NCBI GenBank assembly: GCA_965249035.1
Contig: CBDFKV010000002.1
Span: 13,468 to 77,467, forward strand
Direction of reading: 5' to 3'
Length of the DNA: 64,000 nt
From: CBDFKV01 sp965249035
GTDB taxonomy: Bacteria > Pseudomonadota > Gammaproteobacteria > Arenicellales > Poriferihabitantaceae
Part shown: in pieces, positions 35,489 through 44,228 of the stretch
Numbering within the stretch: the stretch's first letter is position 1
How the letters are laid out: each line of letters opens with the position of its first letter
The notes under the pieces: generated by a model
The model's input: only the letters and a program-made list of their open reading frames with translations
The model's database searches: none
What the model was told of the DNA's origin: nothing
Program-made: the position numbers and the translations under genes

Positions 35489-35520
35489 AAAAAAGGCCAA
35501 CGCAAATCGTTGGCCTTTTT
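35489..35520. terminator. Bidirectional terminator between nadA and a convergent gene
   Basis: A 12-13-base stem AAAAAGGCCAACG / CGTTGGCCTTTTT with a five-base loop, flanked by A-run and T-run, so it works on both strands: for nadA (plus) and the exported-protein gene (minus). Confidence 0.92.
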
Positions 35521-35550
35521 TATATTGCCCAATCAAGGGGCTTACTTGTG

Positions 35551-36003
35551 TTACGCCAGAACAGCGCTCAGGCTGCCATGAACCAGCTGTCGATGCGTGC
35601 TAATTGCCAAGTACTCATTGGCAATATGCGGCACCCTGGCTCCCGTGGCTTTGGCACGTACAACCGTACGCTCGCCCGGCATGAGTTGCAACGGCCCATC
35701 AGTGTCCAGCGTCACAGTCACCTTCCCTTCCGGGGTTCGAACAGTTACTGGCTCGAAGCCGTTTAAAACGATGGTTTGATCGCCCCCATTCACCAACTCC
35801 GTTGAAGTGCTTGAAACACCAGAATTCGGCACTAAATCAATGTGTAGGGTCACACCCCGCTTGGGCGATAATCCCGTTTGCGTAGCCGCGGCCGCTTTTC
35901 GCGCCAAACCGCTGCCCAAAACCAGCCCTGAACCCAGCGCCAACCCTTTTAATACTTTGCGTCGATCCTGTGTCTCGACCCGCTCTGCTCTAGAAATGAC
36001 CAT
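35551..36003 (-). CDS. Small exported protein with Tat-like signal, unknown function
   Basis: 150 residues from the ATG at 36003, which has AAGGAG seven bases upstream; an ATG 24 bases earlier lacks a site. The signal has DRRKVLKGLALGSGLVLGSGL and ends in KAAAA, so twin-arginine export is likely. The mature part is mostly beta (VTLHIDLVPNSGVSS, TVTLDTDGPLQLMPGERTVV) and has no Cys or metal motif. Unknown function. It sits divergently beside the PCuAC gene, so a role in copper-protein biogenesis is possible but unproven. Confidence 0.78.
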   Translation of the reverse strand: MVISRAERVETQDRRKVLKGLALGSGLVLGSGLARKAAAATQTGLSPKRGVTLHIDLVPNSGVSSTSTELVNGGDQTIVLNGFEPVTVRTPEGKVTVTLDTDGPLQLMPGERTVVRAKATGARVPHIANEYLAISTHRQLVHGSLSAVLA

Positions 36004-36183
36004 AGTCCGTCTCCTTGTGTAATCCATATTGAAAGAACAGCCAGTATTGCTCGCTTAGCTTAAACCTCACTGAACCCATGTTTACAACTTGGTAATGTTG
36101 ACCTTGCCATACACGGTGCAGATACCCGGAAAAGCTTGGTACAATGCCCGGCTTCTTAAAAGCTATTCACACACGCAATATTC

Positions 36184-36729
36184 ATGAAATTATTCACCAA
36201 AACCTTGATCGTCCTAGCCGCGACCCAGCTCATTTTTTCTGCCACTGCATTGGCCCAATCAATCACGGTCAGCGATCAAACCATACGCCTGATGCCACCG
36301 GGGCAGCCAGTTACTGCTGCATTTTTGACGCTAACTAATAATACCGATAACGCTATTGCCTTCACTGGGGCAAAAAGTGACGTTGCCGCGGTAGTGGAGC
36401 TACATGGGCACAATAACGTCAACGGCGTGATGAAGATGTACAAAGTCGATGAAATAGAAATCCCCGCAAACGGGTCGGCAGCGTTGGCTCCCGGCGGCTT
36501 CCATATCATGCTGATCGACCTTCCTGAAGACTTGTCAGAGGGCGATGAGGTCGTAATTGAACTTAGCTTTAGCAATGGTGAAACGTTAGAAACCGTCGCA
36601 CCCGTCGAGCGCATCATGCCCAATAGGGAGAAGATGGAACACGGCATGAAAGATATGATGGATGACGGCAAAAGCATGATGGAAGGGATGATGAAAAAGA
36701 TGCCTATGGGCAGCGACACCAGTAATTAG
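36184..36729 (+). CDS. PCuAC-family periplasmic copper chaperone
   Basis: 181 residues with a cleavable signal (about 1-24, ending ALA). The copper motif H-x10-M-x21-H-x-M is exact: His74, Met85, His107, Met109. PCuAC delivers Cu(I) to the CuA site of cytochrome oxidase together with SCO. The C-terminal tail adds a Met/His-rich run (MEHGMKDMMDD...MMEGMMKKMPM) likely to bind more copper, as in some PCuAC with Met-rich ends. ATG at 36184. hemN follows, so the pair serves respiratory metal and haem supply. Confidence 0.93.
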   Translation: MKLFTKTLIVLAATQLIFSATALAQSITVSDQTIRLMPPGQPVTAAFLTLTNNTDNAIAFTGAKSDVAAVVELHGHNNVNGVMKMYKVDEIEIPANGSAALAPGGFHIMLIDLPEDLSEGDEVVIELSFSNGETLETVAPVERIMPNREKMEHGMKDMMDDGKSMMEGMMKKMPMGSDTSN

Positions 36730-36792
36730 TGGTCGTCTGCTCTTTAGTAGTCGCCTGAATAGCGCCATAATTCCAATCGATTTGTTGCCAGC

Positions 36793-36806
36793 TTGACTTA
36801 CGTCAG
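36793..36806 (+). promoter_or_regulatory. FNR/Anr-like box upstream of hemN
   Basis: TTGAC-TTAC-GTCAG, matching TTGAT-N4-ATCAA at seven of ten positions and perfectly symmetric except for the last base, 69 bases before the hemN ATG. Oxygen-independent hemN is a classic FNR/Anr target, so anaerobic control is plausible. The rest of 36730-36874 shows no clear feature. Confidence 0.45.
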
Positions 36807-36874
36807 TTTTTATAACTTCGGTTTAGCGTAAGCTTAGCGCACTTGATTTAGTACATAGGCCAGCATCCGCCGCT

Positions 36875-38269
36875 ATGAATACCAACGTAGTTTTCGACAA
36901 AGCGATGATCCAGCGTTATGACCACGCTGGGCCACGATATACTTCCTACCCGACGGCGGTCGCGTTCACCGACGCATTTACCGAAGCGGATTATCGGCTA
37001 GCTTGCCAGAACAGCAATGACGAGCCCATACCGAGCCCATTATCGCTGTACTATCATATTCCCTTTTGCGATACCGTTTGTTTCTATTGCGGCTGCAACA
37101 AAATCGTCACTAAACACCGTGATCGTGCGGTGGATTATCTGGAGCTGTTATTTCAAGAGATTGAAATGCAAGGCGCATTATTTGACCGCGACCGGCCTGT
37201 ATTACAGCTGCACTTTGGCGGTGGCACACCCACCTTTTTAAGTGAGAGGCAGCTTGAATCCGTGATGCAAAAAACCGCTGAGCACTTTACGCTCGCAGCG
37301 GATGATGAGCGGGACTTTTCCATTGAGATTGATCCACGCTCGGTTGATGCCAACTACATTAAAACGCTGGGTGATTTGGGGTTCAACCGTTATAGCCTAG
37401 GCACTCAAGACTTGGATGCTGCCGTTCAAAAAGCGGTGAATCGGATTCAGCCAATGGCGCTGACTGAGCAATCCATTCAAGCTTGCAGAGAGGCTGGCGC
37501 ACATTCGATCAATATTGACCTAATCTACGGCTTACCGCTACAAACTGAAGCGAGCTTTGCCCAAACCATCGATAAAATTATCGAGCTTGGACCCGATCGT
37601 TTGTCCGTTTTCAATTACGCCCACCTGCCAGAACTGTTTAAGCCACAACGCCGCATCAACGTATCAGAATTACCTTCGCCTGATACCAAGCTAGAGATTT
37701 TGAAAAACACCATCAGCGCGCTGACAGAGGCGGGCTATGTCTATGTCGGCATGGATCATTTCGCCAAACCTGAAGACGAGCTGGTCGTTGCTCAACAAAC
37801 GGGTGAGCTACATCGTAATTTCCAGGGCTATTCGACTCACGGTAATTGTGATTTAGTCGCGATGGGTGTCAGCTCAATCAGCCAAGTCTGTGGGCGTTAC
37901 AGCCAGAATGTGAAAGACATCGATAGCTATCGTAGCCATATCGAAGCCGGACAGTTACCGGTCTTTCGCGGCGCTGCTTCAACGCCCGAAGATAACTTGC
38001 GCCGCTTTGTGATCCAGCAATTATCTTGCTACGGCAAAGTCATCAAGCGCGACATTGAGCAACGCTTTGATATTGACTTCGACACCTACTTTGCTTACGA
38101 GTTGGATGCCTATAAAGCAATGGCTGAAGACGAGTTAGTGAGCCTTAACGACCAACAAATTGAAGTTCAGCCCATAGGCCGTCTATTGCTGCGTAATGTG
38201 TGTATGGTGTTCGATGCGTATTTGCGCCAAGCCGATCAAGTTAAGCCGCGTTTCTCAAGAGCTATATAG
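36875..38269 (+). CDS. hemN: Oxygen-independent coproporphyrinogen III oxidase
   Basis: 464 residues; a radical SAM enzyme that decarboxylates coproporphyrinogen III without oxygen. The cluster motif CDTVCFYCGC (C-x3-C-x2-C-x-C, Cys65, 69, 72, 74) is the HemN type, distinct from the HemW-like pattern; LHFGGGTPTF is the SAM-binding strand. Length matches. With hemL elsewhere in the window, haem synthesis is represented at two steps. An FNR-like box lies upstream. Confidence 0.96.
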   Translation: MNTNVVFDKAMIQRYDHAGPRYTSYPTAVAFTDAFTEADYRLACQNSNDEPIPSPLSLYYHIPFCDTVCFYCGCNKIVTKHRDRAVDYLELLFQEIEMQGALFDRDRPVLQLHFGGGTPTFLSERQLESVMQKTAEHFTLAADDERDFSIEIDPRSVDANYIKTLGDLGFNRYSLGTQDLDAAVQKAVNRIQPMALTEQSIQACREAGAHSINIDLIYGLPLQTEASFAQTIDKIIELGPDRLSVFNYAHLPELFKPQRRINVSELPSPDTKLEILKNTISALTEAGYVYVGMDHFAKPEDELVVAQQTGELHRNFQGYSTHGNCDLVAMGVSSISQVCGRYSQNVKDIDSYRSHIEAGQLPVFRGAASTPEDNLRRFVIQQLSCYGKVIKRDIEQRFDIDFDTYFAYELDAYKAMAEDELVSLNDQQIEVQPIGRLLLRNVCMVFDAYLRQADQVKPRFSRAI

Positions 38270-38310
38270 GCCTCTGATATGAGCCAGACATAGGCCAACG
38301 CCGGAATGAC

Positions 38311-39051
38311 TCACATTTCGTCTGGGTTGATCGCCTCAAAGATCAAGTTATCGGCATAGCGCCTAGCGATTTCCAGTTTCTCAGCCGTATTGATCGTCCA
38401 GGTGACGAGGGGCACTCCACGGCGACGTAAATTTCGCGCACGCCAACAGGGTAACAAGTCCACATCGTAAGTGACAAAATGTGGCTTGCTCCGCCAATTA
38501 AACAGCATCAGCCGATAAGCCCAACGCCGCAGCCAGGACAGTTGATCGGTATAGCCCAAAAAACGCTCGGCTGACTGACCGCGAATAATCTCCGGGTGAT
38601 GCTTTGCGAACCAGGCAATACGATTTGGGTTAAACGAAATCACCGCATAGTCTCCGTGATAGTCATCTAGGTCTGCCATCAGCGCTTGCTCCAAATCCCC
38701 AGCACGCCCAAAGCCTTTAAGCTCGATAAATAGCGGCACTGCGCCCGCGATCAAGCCCAGCACCGTGGCCAGCGTAGGAATGGTTTGATCGCTCTGATAC
38801 AGCGACATACTGGATAAAGCCTCAGCGGAAAGTGAATCAACTCGCTCACGTCTACCCGCTATGCGCTCCAAATTTTCATCATGGAATACCATCACCACAC
38901 CATCAACCGACAGCCGCACATCCAGCTCAATCGCATAACCCTTAGCCTTAGCCGCTGCAAACGCCGCCAATGAGTTTTCAGGGATACGTCGACCATCATG
39001 CAAGCCACGGTGTGCAATGAGCGGCTTTAACAAAAAATCAGCTTGCTGCAT
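38311..39051 (-). CDS. Glycerophosphodiester phosphodiesterase
   Basis: 246 residues from the ATG at 39051. The frame is open back into the end of argF, but only this start leaves the usual N-terminus (FLLKPLIAHRGLHDG). Catalytic features: HRG, IPENSLAAF, ELDVRLSVDGVVMVFHDENLERI, IELKG. It hydrolyses glycerophosphodiesters to glycerol-3-phosphate. No signal peptide, so it is probably cytosolic (UgpQ-like). It follows argF by 40 bases on the same strand. Confidence 0.88.
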   Translation of the reverse strand: MQQADFLLKPLIAHRGLHDGRRIPENSLAAFAAAKAKGYAIELDVRLSVDGVVMVFHDENLERIAGRRERVDSLSAEALSSMSLYQSDQTIPTLATVLGLIAGAVPLFIELKGFGRAGDLEQALMADLDDYHGDYAVISFNPNRIAWFAKHHPEIIRGQSAERFLGYTDQLSWLRRWAYRLMLFNWRSKPHFVTYDVDLLPCWRARNLRRRGVPLVTWTINTAEKLEIARRYADNLIFEAINPDEM

Positions 39052-39091
39052 CAACACTGAACTGATGGGGGCCAATAACTTAGGCCAATAA

Positions 39092-40006
39092 TCACGCGAC
39101 CAAAAATTCCAGCAATGCTTTTTGTGCGTGCAGACGATTTTCCGCCTCATCCCAAACCACTGATTGTGATCCTTCAAGCACCCCTTCGCTGACTTCATAA
39201 CCGCGATAAGCGGGCAGACAGTGCATAAACATGGCATCTGGAGCGGCCTTAGCCATCAAGACTTCGTCGACACAAAATTGCTTAAAATCCAGCTCTCGTT
39301 TGGCCTTTTCTTCTTCCTGGCCCATGCTCGCCCAAGTATCAGTTACCACCAGTGCCGCTCCACTAACTGCAGCGATTGGATCATTACCCAATCGAATGTG
39401 TGCCGCACATTCTTGGCTAAGGACCTCATCGGGCTCGTAGCCCGCAGGCGTGGCGATATTCAGCGTAAACCCCAGCATCCGGGCTGCATTCATCCAGGAA
39501 TGGCAGACGTTATTGCCATCGCCAATCCATGCCACGGTGGCTCCTGCGATAGCACCTCTATGCTCCTGATATGTTTGCAGGTCTGCCAATAATTGACAAG
39601 GGTGAAAGCGGTCGCACAGCGCGTTAATCACCGGCACATCTGAATACTCCGCCATCCTAGAAACGCGCTCATGGCTGATAGTTCGCATCACAATCACATC
39701 GGCCATCCGCGATAATACACGCGCGGTATCACGCAATGGCTCACCACGCTCAATTTGAGAATCGCCGGGCGATAAAAACATAGCTGAACCGCCCAGTTGC
39801 GACATTCCCAGCTCAAACGAGGTCCGGGTACGTGTCGAAGTTTTTTCAAATACCATGACCATCGATTTACCGCTGAGCGTAGTAATCGATTGACCCGACT
39901 TCCTAGCCTGTTTTAACTCGATCGCTCGATCAATCAGCCGTTGCAGCTCAGCGGGAGAAATATCCATGAGTGATAAAAAGTGTCGGACAGTCTGTGATTG
40001 CGGCAT
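39092..40006 (-). CDS. argF: Ornithine carbamoyltransferase
   Basis: 304 residues; converts ornithine and carbamoyl phosphate to citrulline. Carbamoyl-phosphate site EKTSTRTRTSFELGMSQLGG; ornithine site HPCQLLADL; MFMHCLPAYRG (the usual motif is HCLPAHRG, so Tyr replaces His). Divergent from argG, which uses its product. The leader holds a promoter followed by a terminator-like hairpin. Confidence 0.96.
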   Translation of the reverse strand: MPQSQTVRHFLSLMDISPAELQRLIDRAIELKQARKSGQSITTLSGKSMVMVFEKTSTRTRTSFELGMSQLGGSAMFLSPGDSQIERGEPLRDTARVLSRMADVIVMRTISHERVSRMAEYSDVPVINALCDRFHPCQLLADLQTYQEHRGAIAGATVAWIGDGNNVCHSWMNAARMLGFTLNIATPAGYEPDEVLSQECAAHIRLGNDPIAAVSGAALVVTDTWASMGQEEEKAKRELDFKQFCVDEVLMAKAAPDAMFMHCLPAYRGYEVSEGVLEGSQSVVWDEAENRLHAQKALLEFLVA

Positions 40007-40049
40007 GTGGTGAGCATTTCTACCCGTTATTGGCGGATGAATGGTGTCT

Positions 40050-40084
40050 CTAAAAATAAAAAAGCGCCCGATATCTCGGACGCT
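40050..40084 (-). terminator. Terminator-like hairpin in the argF leader (possible attenuator)
   Basis: Minus strand nine-base stem (AGCGTCCGA / TCGGGCGCT, one mismatch, 40084-40063) with a four-base loop, then TTTTTTATTTTTA. It lies about 45 bases upstream of argF and directly downstream of a promoter-like sequence. A competing CTCGG / CCGAG pairing (40090-40086 with 40079-40075) overlaps the stem, so an antiterminator is possible. No other minus-strand gene lies upstream for it to terminate. Confidence 0.65.
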
Positions 40085-40095
40085 CCCGAGGAGTG

Positions 40096-40125
40096 ATTGT
40101 AGCGAAGGCTAGTAGCGTTTTTCAA
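40096..40125 (-). promoter_or_regulatory. Sigma-70-like promoter of argF
   Basis: TTGAAA (40125-40120), 18 bases, TACAAT (40101-40096) on the minus strand. Transcription would start near 40089, about five bases before the hairpin at 40084, so RNA would begin just ahead of the terminator. No convincing ArgR box pair was found. Confidence 0.5.
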
Positions 40126-40195
40126 GCAGGCATTTCAGCCCGCTGAAAACCCCTCTAACCTTACTCCTGATCAGACAATTGGTGTGAATTCAGCT

Positions 40196-40201
40196 TATAA
40201 T
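40196..40201 (+). promoter_or_regulatory. Candidate -10 element of argG
   Basis: TATAAT about 65 bases before the argG ATG, preceded by the eight-base palindrome TGAATTCA, which resembles half of an ArgR box. A good -35 is not visible, so activation or weak expression is possible. Confidence 0.3.
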
Positions 40202-40266
40202 CAGCTTCATCATCAGGCGGGTGATTCTGCCGCTTCACCCGATCAAACCGATACAGGAACAATAAC

Positions 40267-41484
40267 ATGAGTAACATAAAAAAAGCCGTACTGGCCTATT
40301 CAGGCGGGCTCGACACCTCAATTATTCTAAAATGGCTACAAGACGAATACCAATGTGAAGTCGTCACCTTCACCGCCGATATCGGCCAAGGTGAAGAGCT
40401 AGAGCCTGCGCGCCGTAAAGCTGAGCTATTTGGCATCAAAGAGATTTACATTGAAGACTTACGCGAAGAATTTGCCCGCGAATATGTCTTCCCTATGTTT
40501 CGCGCCAATACCCTTTATGAAGGTGAATACTTACTCGGTACTTCAATCGCACGGCCGCTAATCGCTAAATATTTGGTGAAAATTGCTGAACAAACGGGTG
40601 CAGATGCCATCTCACACGGCGCAACGGGCAAGGGTAACGACCAGGTTCGGTTTGAAATTGGCGCTTATGCATTAAACCCAGATATTCACATCATTGCTCC
40701 GTGGCGGGAGTGGGATCTTAATTCACGTGAAAAGCTCTTATCCTATGCCGCCACTCATGGCATCGAGGTTGAAAAGAAAAAAGATGGGAGTTCGATGTAC
40801 TCGATGGATGCCAATTCTCTACATATTTCCTACGAAGGCGGTGAACTAGAAGACCCGTGGCAAGCGCCTGAAGAAGATATGTGGCGCTGGACCCAATCGC
40901 CTATGGACGCGCCCGACACACCCGAGGAAGTGACGCTAAGCTTCCAATGCGGCGATATCGTCGCGATCAATGGTGTGCCCAAAACACCCGGACAAGTGAT
41001 GGAAGAATTAAACACACTCGGGTCAAAACACGGCGTTGGCAGAGCCGACTTGGTCGAAAATCGCTTTGTTGGCATGAAATCCCGCGGTTGCTATGAAACC
41101 CCAGCGGGCACCATTATGCTTAAAGCGCACCGAGCGATGGAGTCGTTAACCCTCGACCGTGAAGTCGCCCATCTCAAAGATGAGCTGATGCCGCGATACG
41201 CCAAAATGATTTACAATGGCTTTTGGTTTGCACCTGAGCGCAAAATGCTGCAAACCATGATTGATGCGTCTCAAGTTAATGTTAATGGCGAGGTGCGATT
41301 GAAATTGTACAAAGGTAATTTGATGGTCGCTGGTCGTCGCTCAGATGATTCCTTATTCGACGAAAATATTGCCACTTTTGAAGATGATGCGGGTGCTTAT
41401 GATCAAGCAGACGCTGGCGGTTTTATCAAACTGAATGCGTTACGTTTGCGCCTAGCGGCCAAACGTGGGCGCTCAAACGCCTAG
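40267..41484 (+). CDS. argG: Argininosuccinate synthase
   Basis: 405 residues; joins citrulline and aspartate with ATP. N-terminal PP-loop AYSGGLDTSIILKWL, then TADIGQGEELEPARRKA and GATGKGNDQVRFE. ATG at 40267. It is divergent from argF, which makes its citrulline. Typical length of the prokaryotic type I form. Confidence 0.97.
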   Translation: MSNIKKAVLAYSGGLDTSIILKWLQDEYQCEVVTFTADIGQGEELEPARRKAELFGIKEIYIEDLREEFAREYVFPMFRANTLYEGEYLLGTSIARPLIAKYLVKIAEQTGADAISHGATGKGNDQVRFEIGAYALNPDIHIIAPWREWDLNSREKLLSYAATHGIEVEKKKDGSSMYSMDANSLHISYEGGELEDPWQAPEEDMWRWTQSPMDAPDTPEEVTLSFQCGDIVAINGVPKTPGQVMEELNTLGSKHGVGRADLVENRFVGMKSRGCYETPAGTIMLKAHRAMESLTLDREVAHLKDELMPRYAKMIYNGFWFAPERKMLQTMIDASQVNVNGEVRLKLYKGNLMVAGRRSDDSLFDENIATFEDDAGAYDQADAGGFIKLNALRLRLAAKRGRSNA

Positions 41485-41540
41485 ATTAAGCAATTCCATG
41501 CCACACGACCCATATTTCTCAGTTTAACCTAAGCGTAGAC

Positions 41541-42899
41541 GTGAATCATTTCTTAGCGACAGTGAGTCGTGGGTTTACGAGTAAATTAATTTTACTAGTC
41601 ACCGATATTATCGGTATTTTGCTAAGCTTTAGCCTGGCCTATCGAGTTCGTTTTTCTGAATGGCCCAATCTATTCAATGGCTCATTAGCGGTAATCATCG
41701 TAATTACTGTCGCGACCTTGTATGTACTCGACGTCTATCGCACTGAAAACCCCTCGACCCGCGCGCGACTACCGCTTCAGACCTTCTTGGCAGTTCCCAT
41801 TGCTGGGCTATTTACCTCATTCGTGGTCTATGCGATGGGTACTAATATCTCGGTATTTTTTGGACGCGGGATACTAATCAGCGGCTTCGCGCTATTTAGT
41901 CTATGGGCATCAATGGCGCGCTGGTTGATTACTAAAATTCAAGTCGCGCATATCCCCAAAAAGCACTGGATAGTCCTCGCTGACACTGATACCTATCATC
42001 AATTTGAAATGGCGCTCGAAAAGGCGGGCATGGGCAACAGATTTAGTCAACTCGACCCCAGCCAGCATCTAAGCCAGCTCGACGCGACAATTAAGCGAGT
42101 CAAGGAGTCACTGGGTGATTCATGGGGGATCATCGTTGCCAATAGTTCTAGTATCGATGACGATCTAGCCCGTCGCATAATGAACTGGCGATTTGCCGGC
42201 ATTAAAGTTTTGTCGTTGGGTGAATTCTATGAACAATACTGGTCCCGAGTGCCGGTGCTTCACCTCAAAAGCGGCTGGTTCGTCGAAAGTGCCGGATTTC
42301 AGTGGGTCAATGATCAAGTTGGTCTGCGTGTTCAACGCGCATTTGACTTATTGACCGCAGTGATAGGATTGATACTGCTCAGCCCCTTATTTCTGTTCAT
42401 CGGATTAGCCGTTAGACTCACTTCAAAGGGCCCTGCTCTATACCAGCAAACCCGGGTAGGACTTCATGGCAAACCCTTCACCTTATACAAATTTCGCACC
42501 ATGCATGTCGATGCGGAAAGAGAGGGTGCCGTATGGGCCATTGAAAATGATCCACGCACCACGTCGATCGGCTTATTTTTACGCCGTTCACGCCTGGATG
42601 AATTACCGCAAATCTATAATATCCTGACGGGAAAAATGAGCTTGATAGGCCCCCGACCTGAACGGCCAGAATTTGTGGAAGAACTAGAGCGACAAATTCC
42701 TTTTTATGACGTGCGCCACTTGGTAGTCCCTGGTGTCACGGGTTGGGCACAGGTGATGTACCCTTATGGCGCGTCCACTGAGGATGCACGCCACAAACTT
42801 GAATACGACCTTTACTACATCAAGAACCATTCCATACAGCTGGATTTTGCCATTCTGATTAAAACGATACTGGTGATACTCAGGCATAGTGGTCAATAG
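41541..42899 (+). CDS. Polyprenyl glycosylphosphotransferase (EPS initiating transferase)
   Basis: 452 residues. Four membrane segments at the N-terminus (about 12-110), a Rossmann-like middle, and a C-terminal bacterial sugar-transferase domain with RAFDLLTAVIGLILLSPLF, LYKFRTMH, GLFLRRSRLDELPQIYNIL and GKMSLIGPRPERPEF. It moves a sugar phosphate to undecaprenyl phosphate to start a polysaccharide. The start is GTG at 41541. No polymerase, flippase or glycosyltransferase cluster is next to it, so it is an orphan here. Confidence 0.9.
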   Translation: MNHFLATVSRGFTSKLILLVTDIIGILLSFSLAYRVRFSEWPNLFNGSLAVIIVITVATLYVLDVYRTENPSTRARLPLQTFLAVPIAGLFTSFVVYAMGTNISVFFGRGILISGFALFSLWASMARWLITKIQVAHIPKKHWIVLADTDTYHQFEMALEKAGMGNRFSQLDPSQHLSQLDATIKRVKESLGDSWGIIVANSSSIDDDLARRIMNWRFAGIKVLSLGEFYEQYWSRVPVLHLKSGWFVESAGFQWVNDQVGLRVQRAFDLLTAVIGLILLSPLFLFIGLAVRLTSKGPALYQQTRVGLHGKPFTLYKFRTMHVDAEREGAVWAIENDPRTTSIGLFLRRSRLDELPQIYNILTGKMSLIGPRPERPEFVEELERQIPFYDVRHLVVPGVTGWAQVMYPYGASTEDARHKLEYDLYYIKNHSIQLDFAILIKTILVILRHSGQ

Positions 42900-42901
42900 G
42901 G

Positions 42902-43288
42902 CTAATTCTCGACCTTCACCTTCTTGTCACGCTTAAGGTTTGCTACCCGCTCGCCCCATAAGCTTTCCAAATCATAAAATGCACGCGTTTCACGCTTCAT
43001 GACGTGAACGACCACATCAACAAAATCGACCAAAATCCAATCCTTAACATCTTCCCCCTCAACGCTGATCGGCTTGATACGTTGGGGCGCTAATGCATCC
43101 AACATATTTCTTGCGACCGCTTGGACATGCCGGTCCGAAGTACCACTTGCAATCACCATATAGTCTGTCACATCGGTGAGTTTTCGTACATCCAATAACT
43201 CAATGTTCTCCGCTTTGTTGGCGTCAAGCGCGTCTACAATGGCCACTGATAAAGCCTTGGCTTCGATATTTTGGTAGGAATCGGTCAT
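42902..43288 (-). CDS. rsfS: Ribosomal silencing factor RsfS
   Basis: 128 residues; binds L14 and stops subunit joining under starvation. Family blocks: LDVRKLTDVTDYMVIASGTSDRHVQA, WILVDFVDVVVHVM, FYDLESLWG. One base separates it from nadD (TAA-A-ATG), the usual nadD-rsfS pair. Confidence 0.96.
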   Translation of the reverse strand: MTDSYQNIEAKALSVAIVDALDANKAENIELLDVRKLTDVTDYMVIASGTSDRHVQAVARNMLDALAPQRIKPISVEGEDVKDWILVDFVDVVVHVMKRETRAFYDLESLWGERVANLKRDKKVKVEN

Positions 43289-43289
43289 T

Positions 43290-43922
43290 TTATGATTGAT
43301 ATAGTTGTTCGGTTTTAATCAATTTGGCCACCTGCGGCGCCAAGAAAGTGGAAGCGTCTTTACCCTGACTGATCAAACCTCGAATTTGGCTTGAAGAAAT
43401 CGGATATTGAGGTACCTCCAAAAAGATAACATGTCCATAGGGTTTGTTCCTGAGCGTATCGACTGAGGTGGTCGTACGATCTTGCCACCACGGCGATATT
43501 TCTCCAACTTCGAACCCTGGTCGGGACATGATGGCTAAATGACTCAAATTCAAGATCCCCTGCCATCTGTGCCAACCCTCGAAGCCCAACCAAGCATCAA
43601 CTCCCAACAAAAAAACCAGTTTCAGATGCGGCATTTCTTCATGCAGATCATGCAGCGTATCCCAACTATAAGAGGGTGGAGCACGATTCAGTTCGCGGCT
43701 GTCAAGAACAATGCCCGACTCTTTATTGATAGCGGCTTCAATTAACCGAATCCGCGCTTCATCACTAATCTCAGCCTTATGTTTAAATGGGGAAACTCGC
43801 GCAGGAAGAAGACGCAGCTCATCCAAACCAATCTGCTCTTTAACACTTTTGGCCACCGCTAAATGCCCACGGTGAATGGGGTTAAAACTACCGCCAAAAA
43901 TACCGATTAATCCGCTATCCAT
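43290..43922 (-). CDS. nadD: Nicotinate-nucleotide adenylyltransferase
   Basis: 210 residues; converts nicotinate mononucleotide to deamido-NAD. The nucleotidyltransferase motif GIFGGSFNPIHRGHLAVAKSV is at the N-terminus, and SSSQIRGLI is the C-terminal counterpart. ATG at 43922. It pairs with rsfS, and with nadA 8 kb away it covers two of the NAD synthesis steps. Confidence 0.96.
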   Translation of the reverse strand: MDSGLIGIFGGSFNPIHRGHLAVAKSVKEQIGLDELRLLPARVSPFKHKAEISDEARIRLIEAAINKESGIVLDSRELNRAPPSYSWDTLHDLHEEMPHLKLVFLLGVDAWLGFEGWHRWQGILNLSHLAIMSRPGFEVGEISPWWQDRTTTSVDTLRNKPYGHVIFLEVPQYPISSSQIRGLISQGKDASTFLAPQVAKLIKTEQLYQS

Positions 43923-43987
43923 TGTTCCCCTGCCACGCCATCAAGCAGCGTGTGATAATGGCATTCTGGGTCAATGACACGCTATCC

Positions 43988-44218
43988 TTACTTGTTAGAA
44001 ATTTCGCTCAAGCCGTAATACGGACCAAAGCTGTTAATTTGTGCCAATGCGCGCTCTTCCTTACTGGTGTCTAATCCCAGGCGCCCACGCTCGATAATTC
44101 GGTGCTGTAAGCCCTGTCGGTCAAATAACTTGGTTTCTTCACCTTCAAGCATTTCGACCACAAAGCCTTCACCCATGATGTTGTAAATACTCAGTATTTC
44201 GAGTGTATTCTTACCCAT
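43988..44218 (-). CDS. Small conserved-looking protein, unknown
   Basis: 76 residues, no signal, mixed charge, starting MGKNTLEILSIYNIMGEGFVVEMLEGEETKL. It lies 10 bases after ilvA and 65 bases before nadD on the same strand, so it is probably in the ilvA transcript. A beta hairpin in FVVEMLEGEETKLFDRQGLQ is possible. I recognise no family; it could be a regulator or chance, but its position and lack of frame overlap with other genes favour a real gene. Confidence 0.6.
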   Translation of the reverse strand: MGKNTLEILSIYNIMGEGFVVEMLEGEETKLFDRQGLQHRIIERGRLGLDTSKEERALAQINSFGPYYGLSEISNK

Positions 44219-44228
44219 AATTCAGGCG

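Noticed and set aside
38311..39237. Long form of the glycerophosphodiesterase starting inside argF
   Set aside because: The first 62 codons are in the argF coding sequence in another frame and do not resemble the family; the ATG at 39051 fits.
40715..40735. parS-like sequence (TTCACGTGAA core) inside argG
   Set aside because: Only 12 of 16 bases match the parS consensus and it lies in coding sequence; a true parS usually has at most two mismatches. No better copy was seen.
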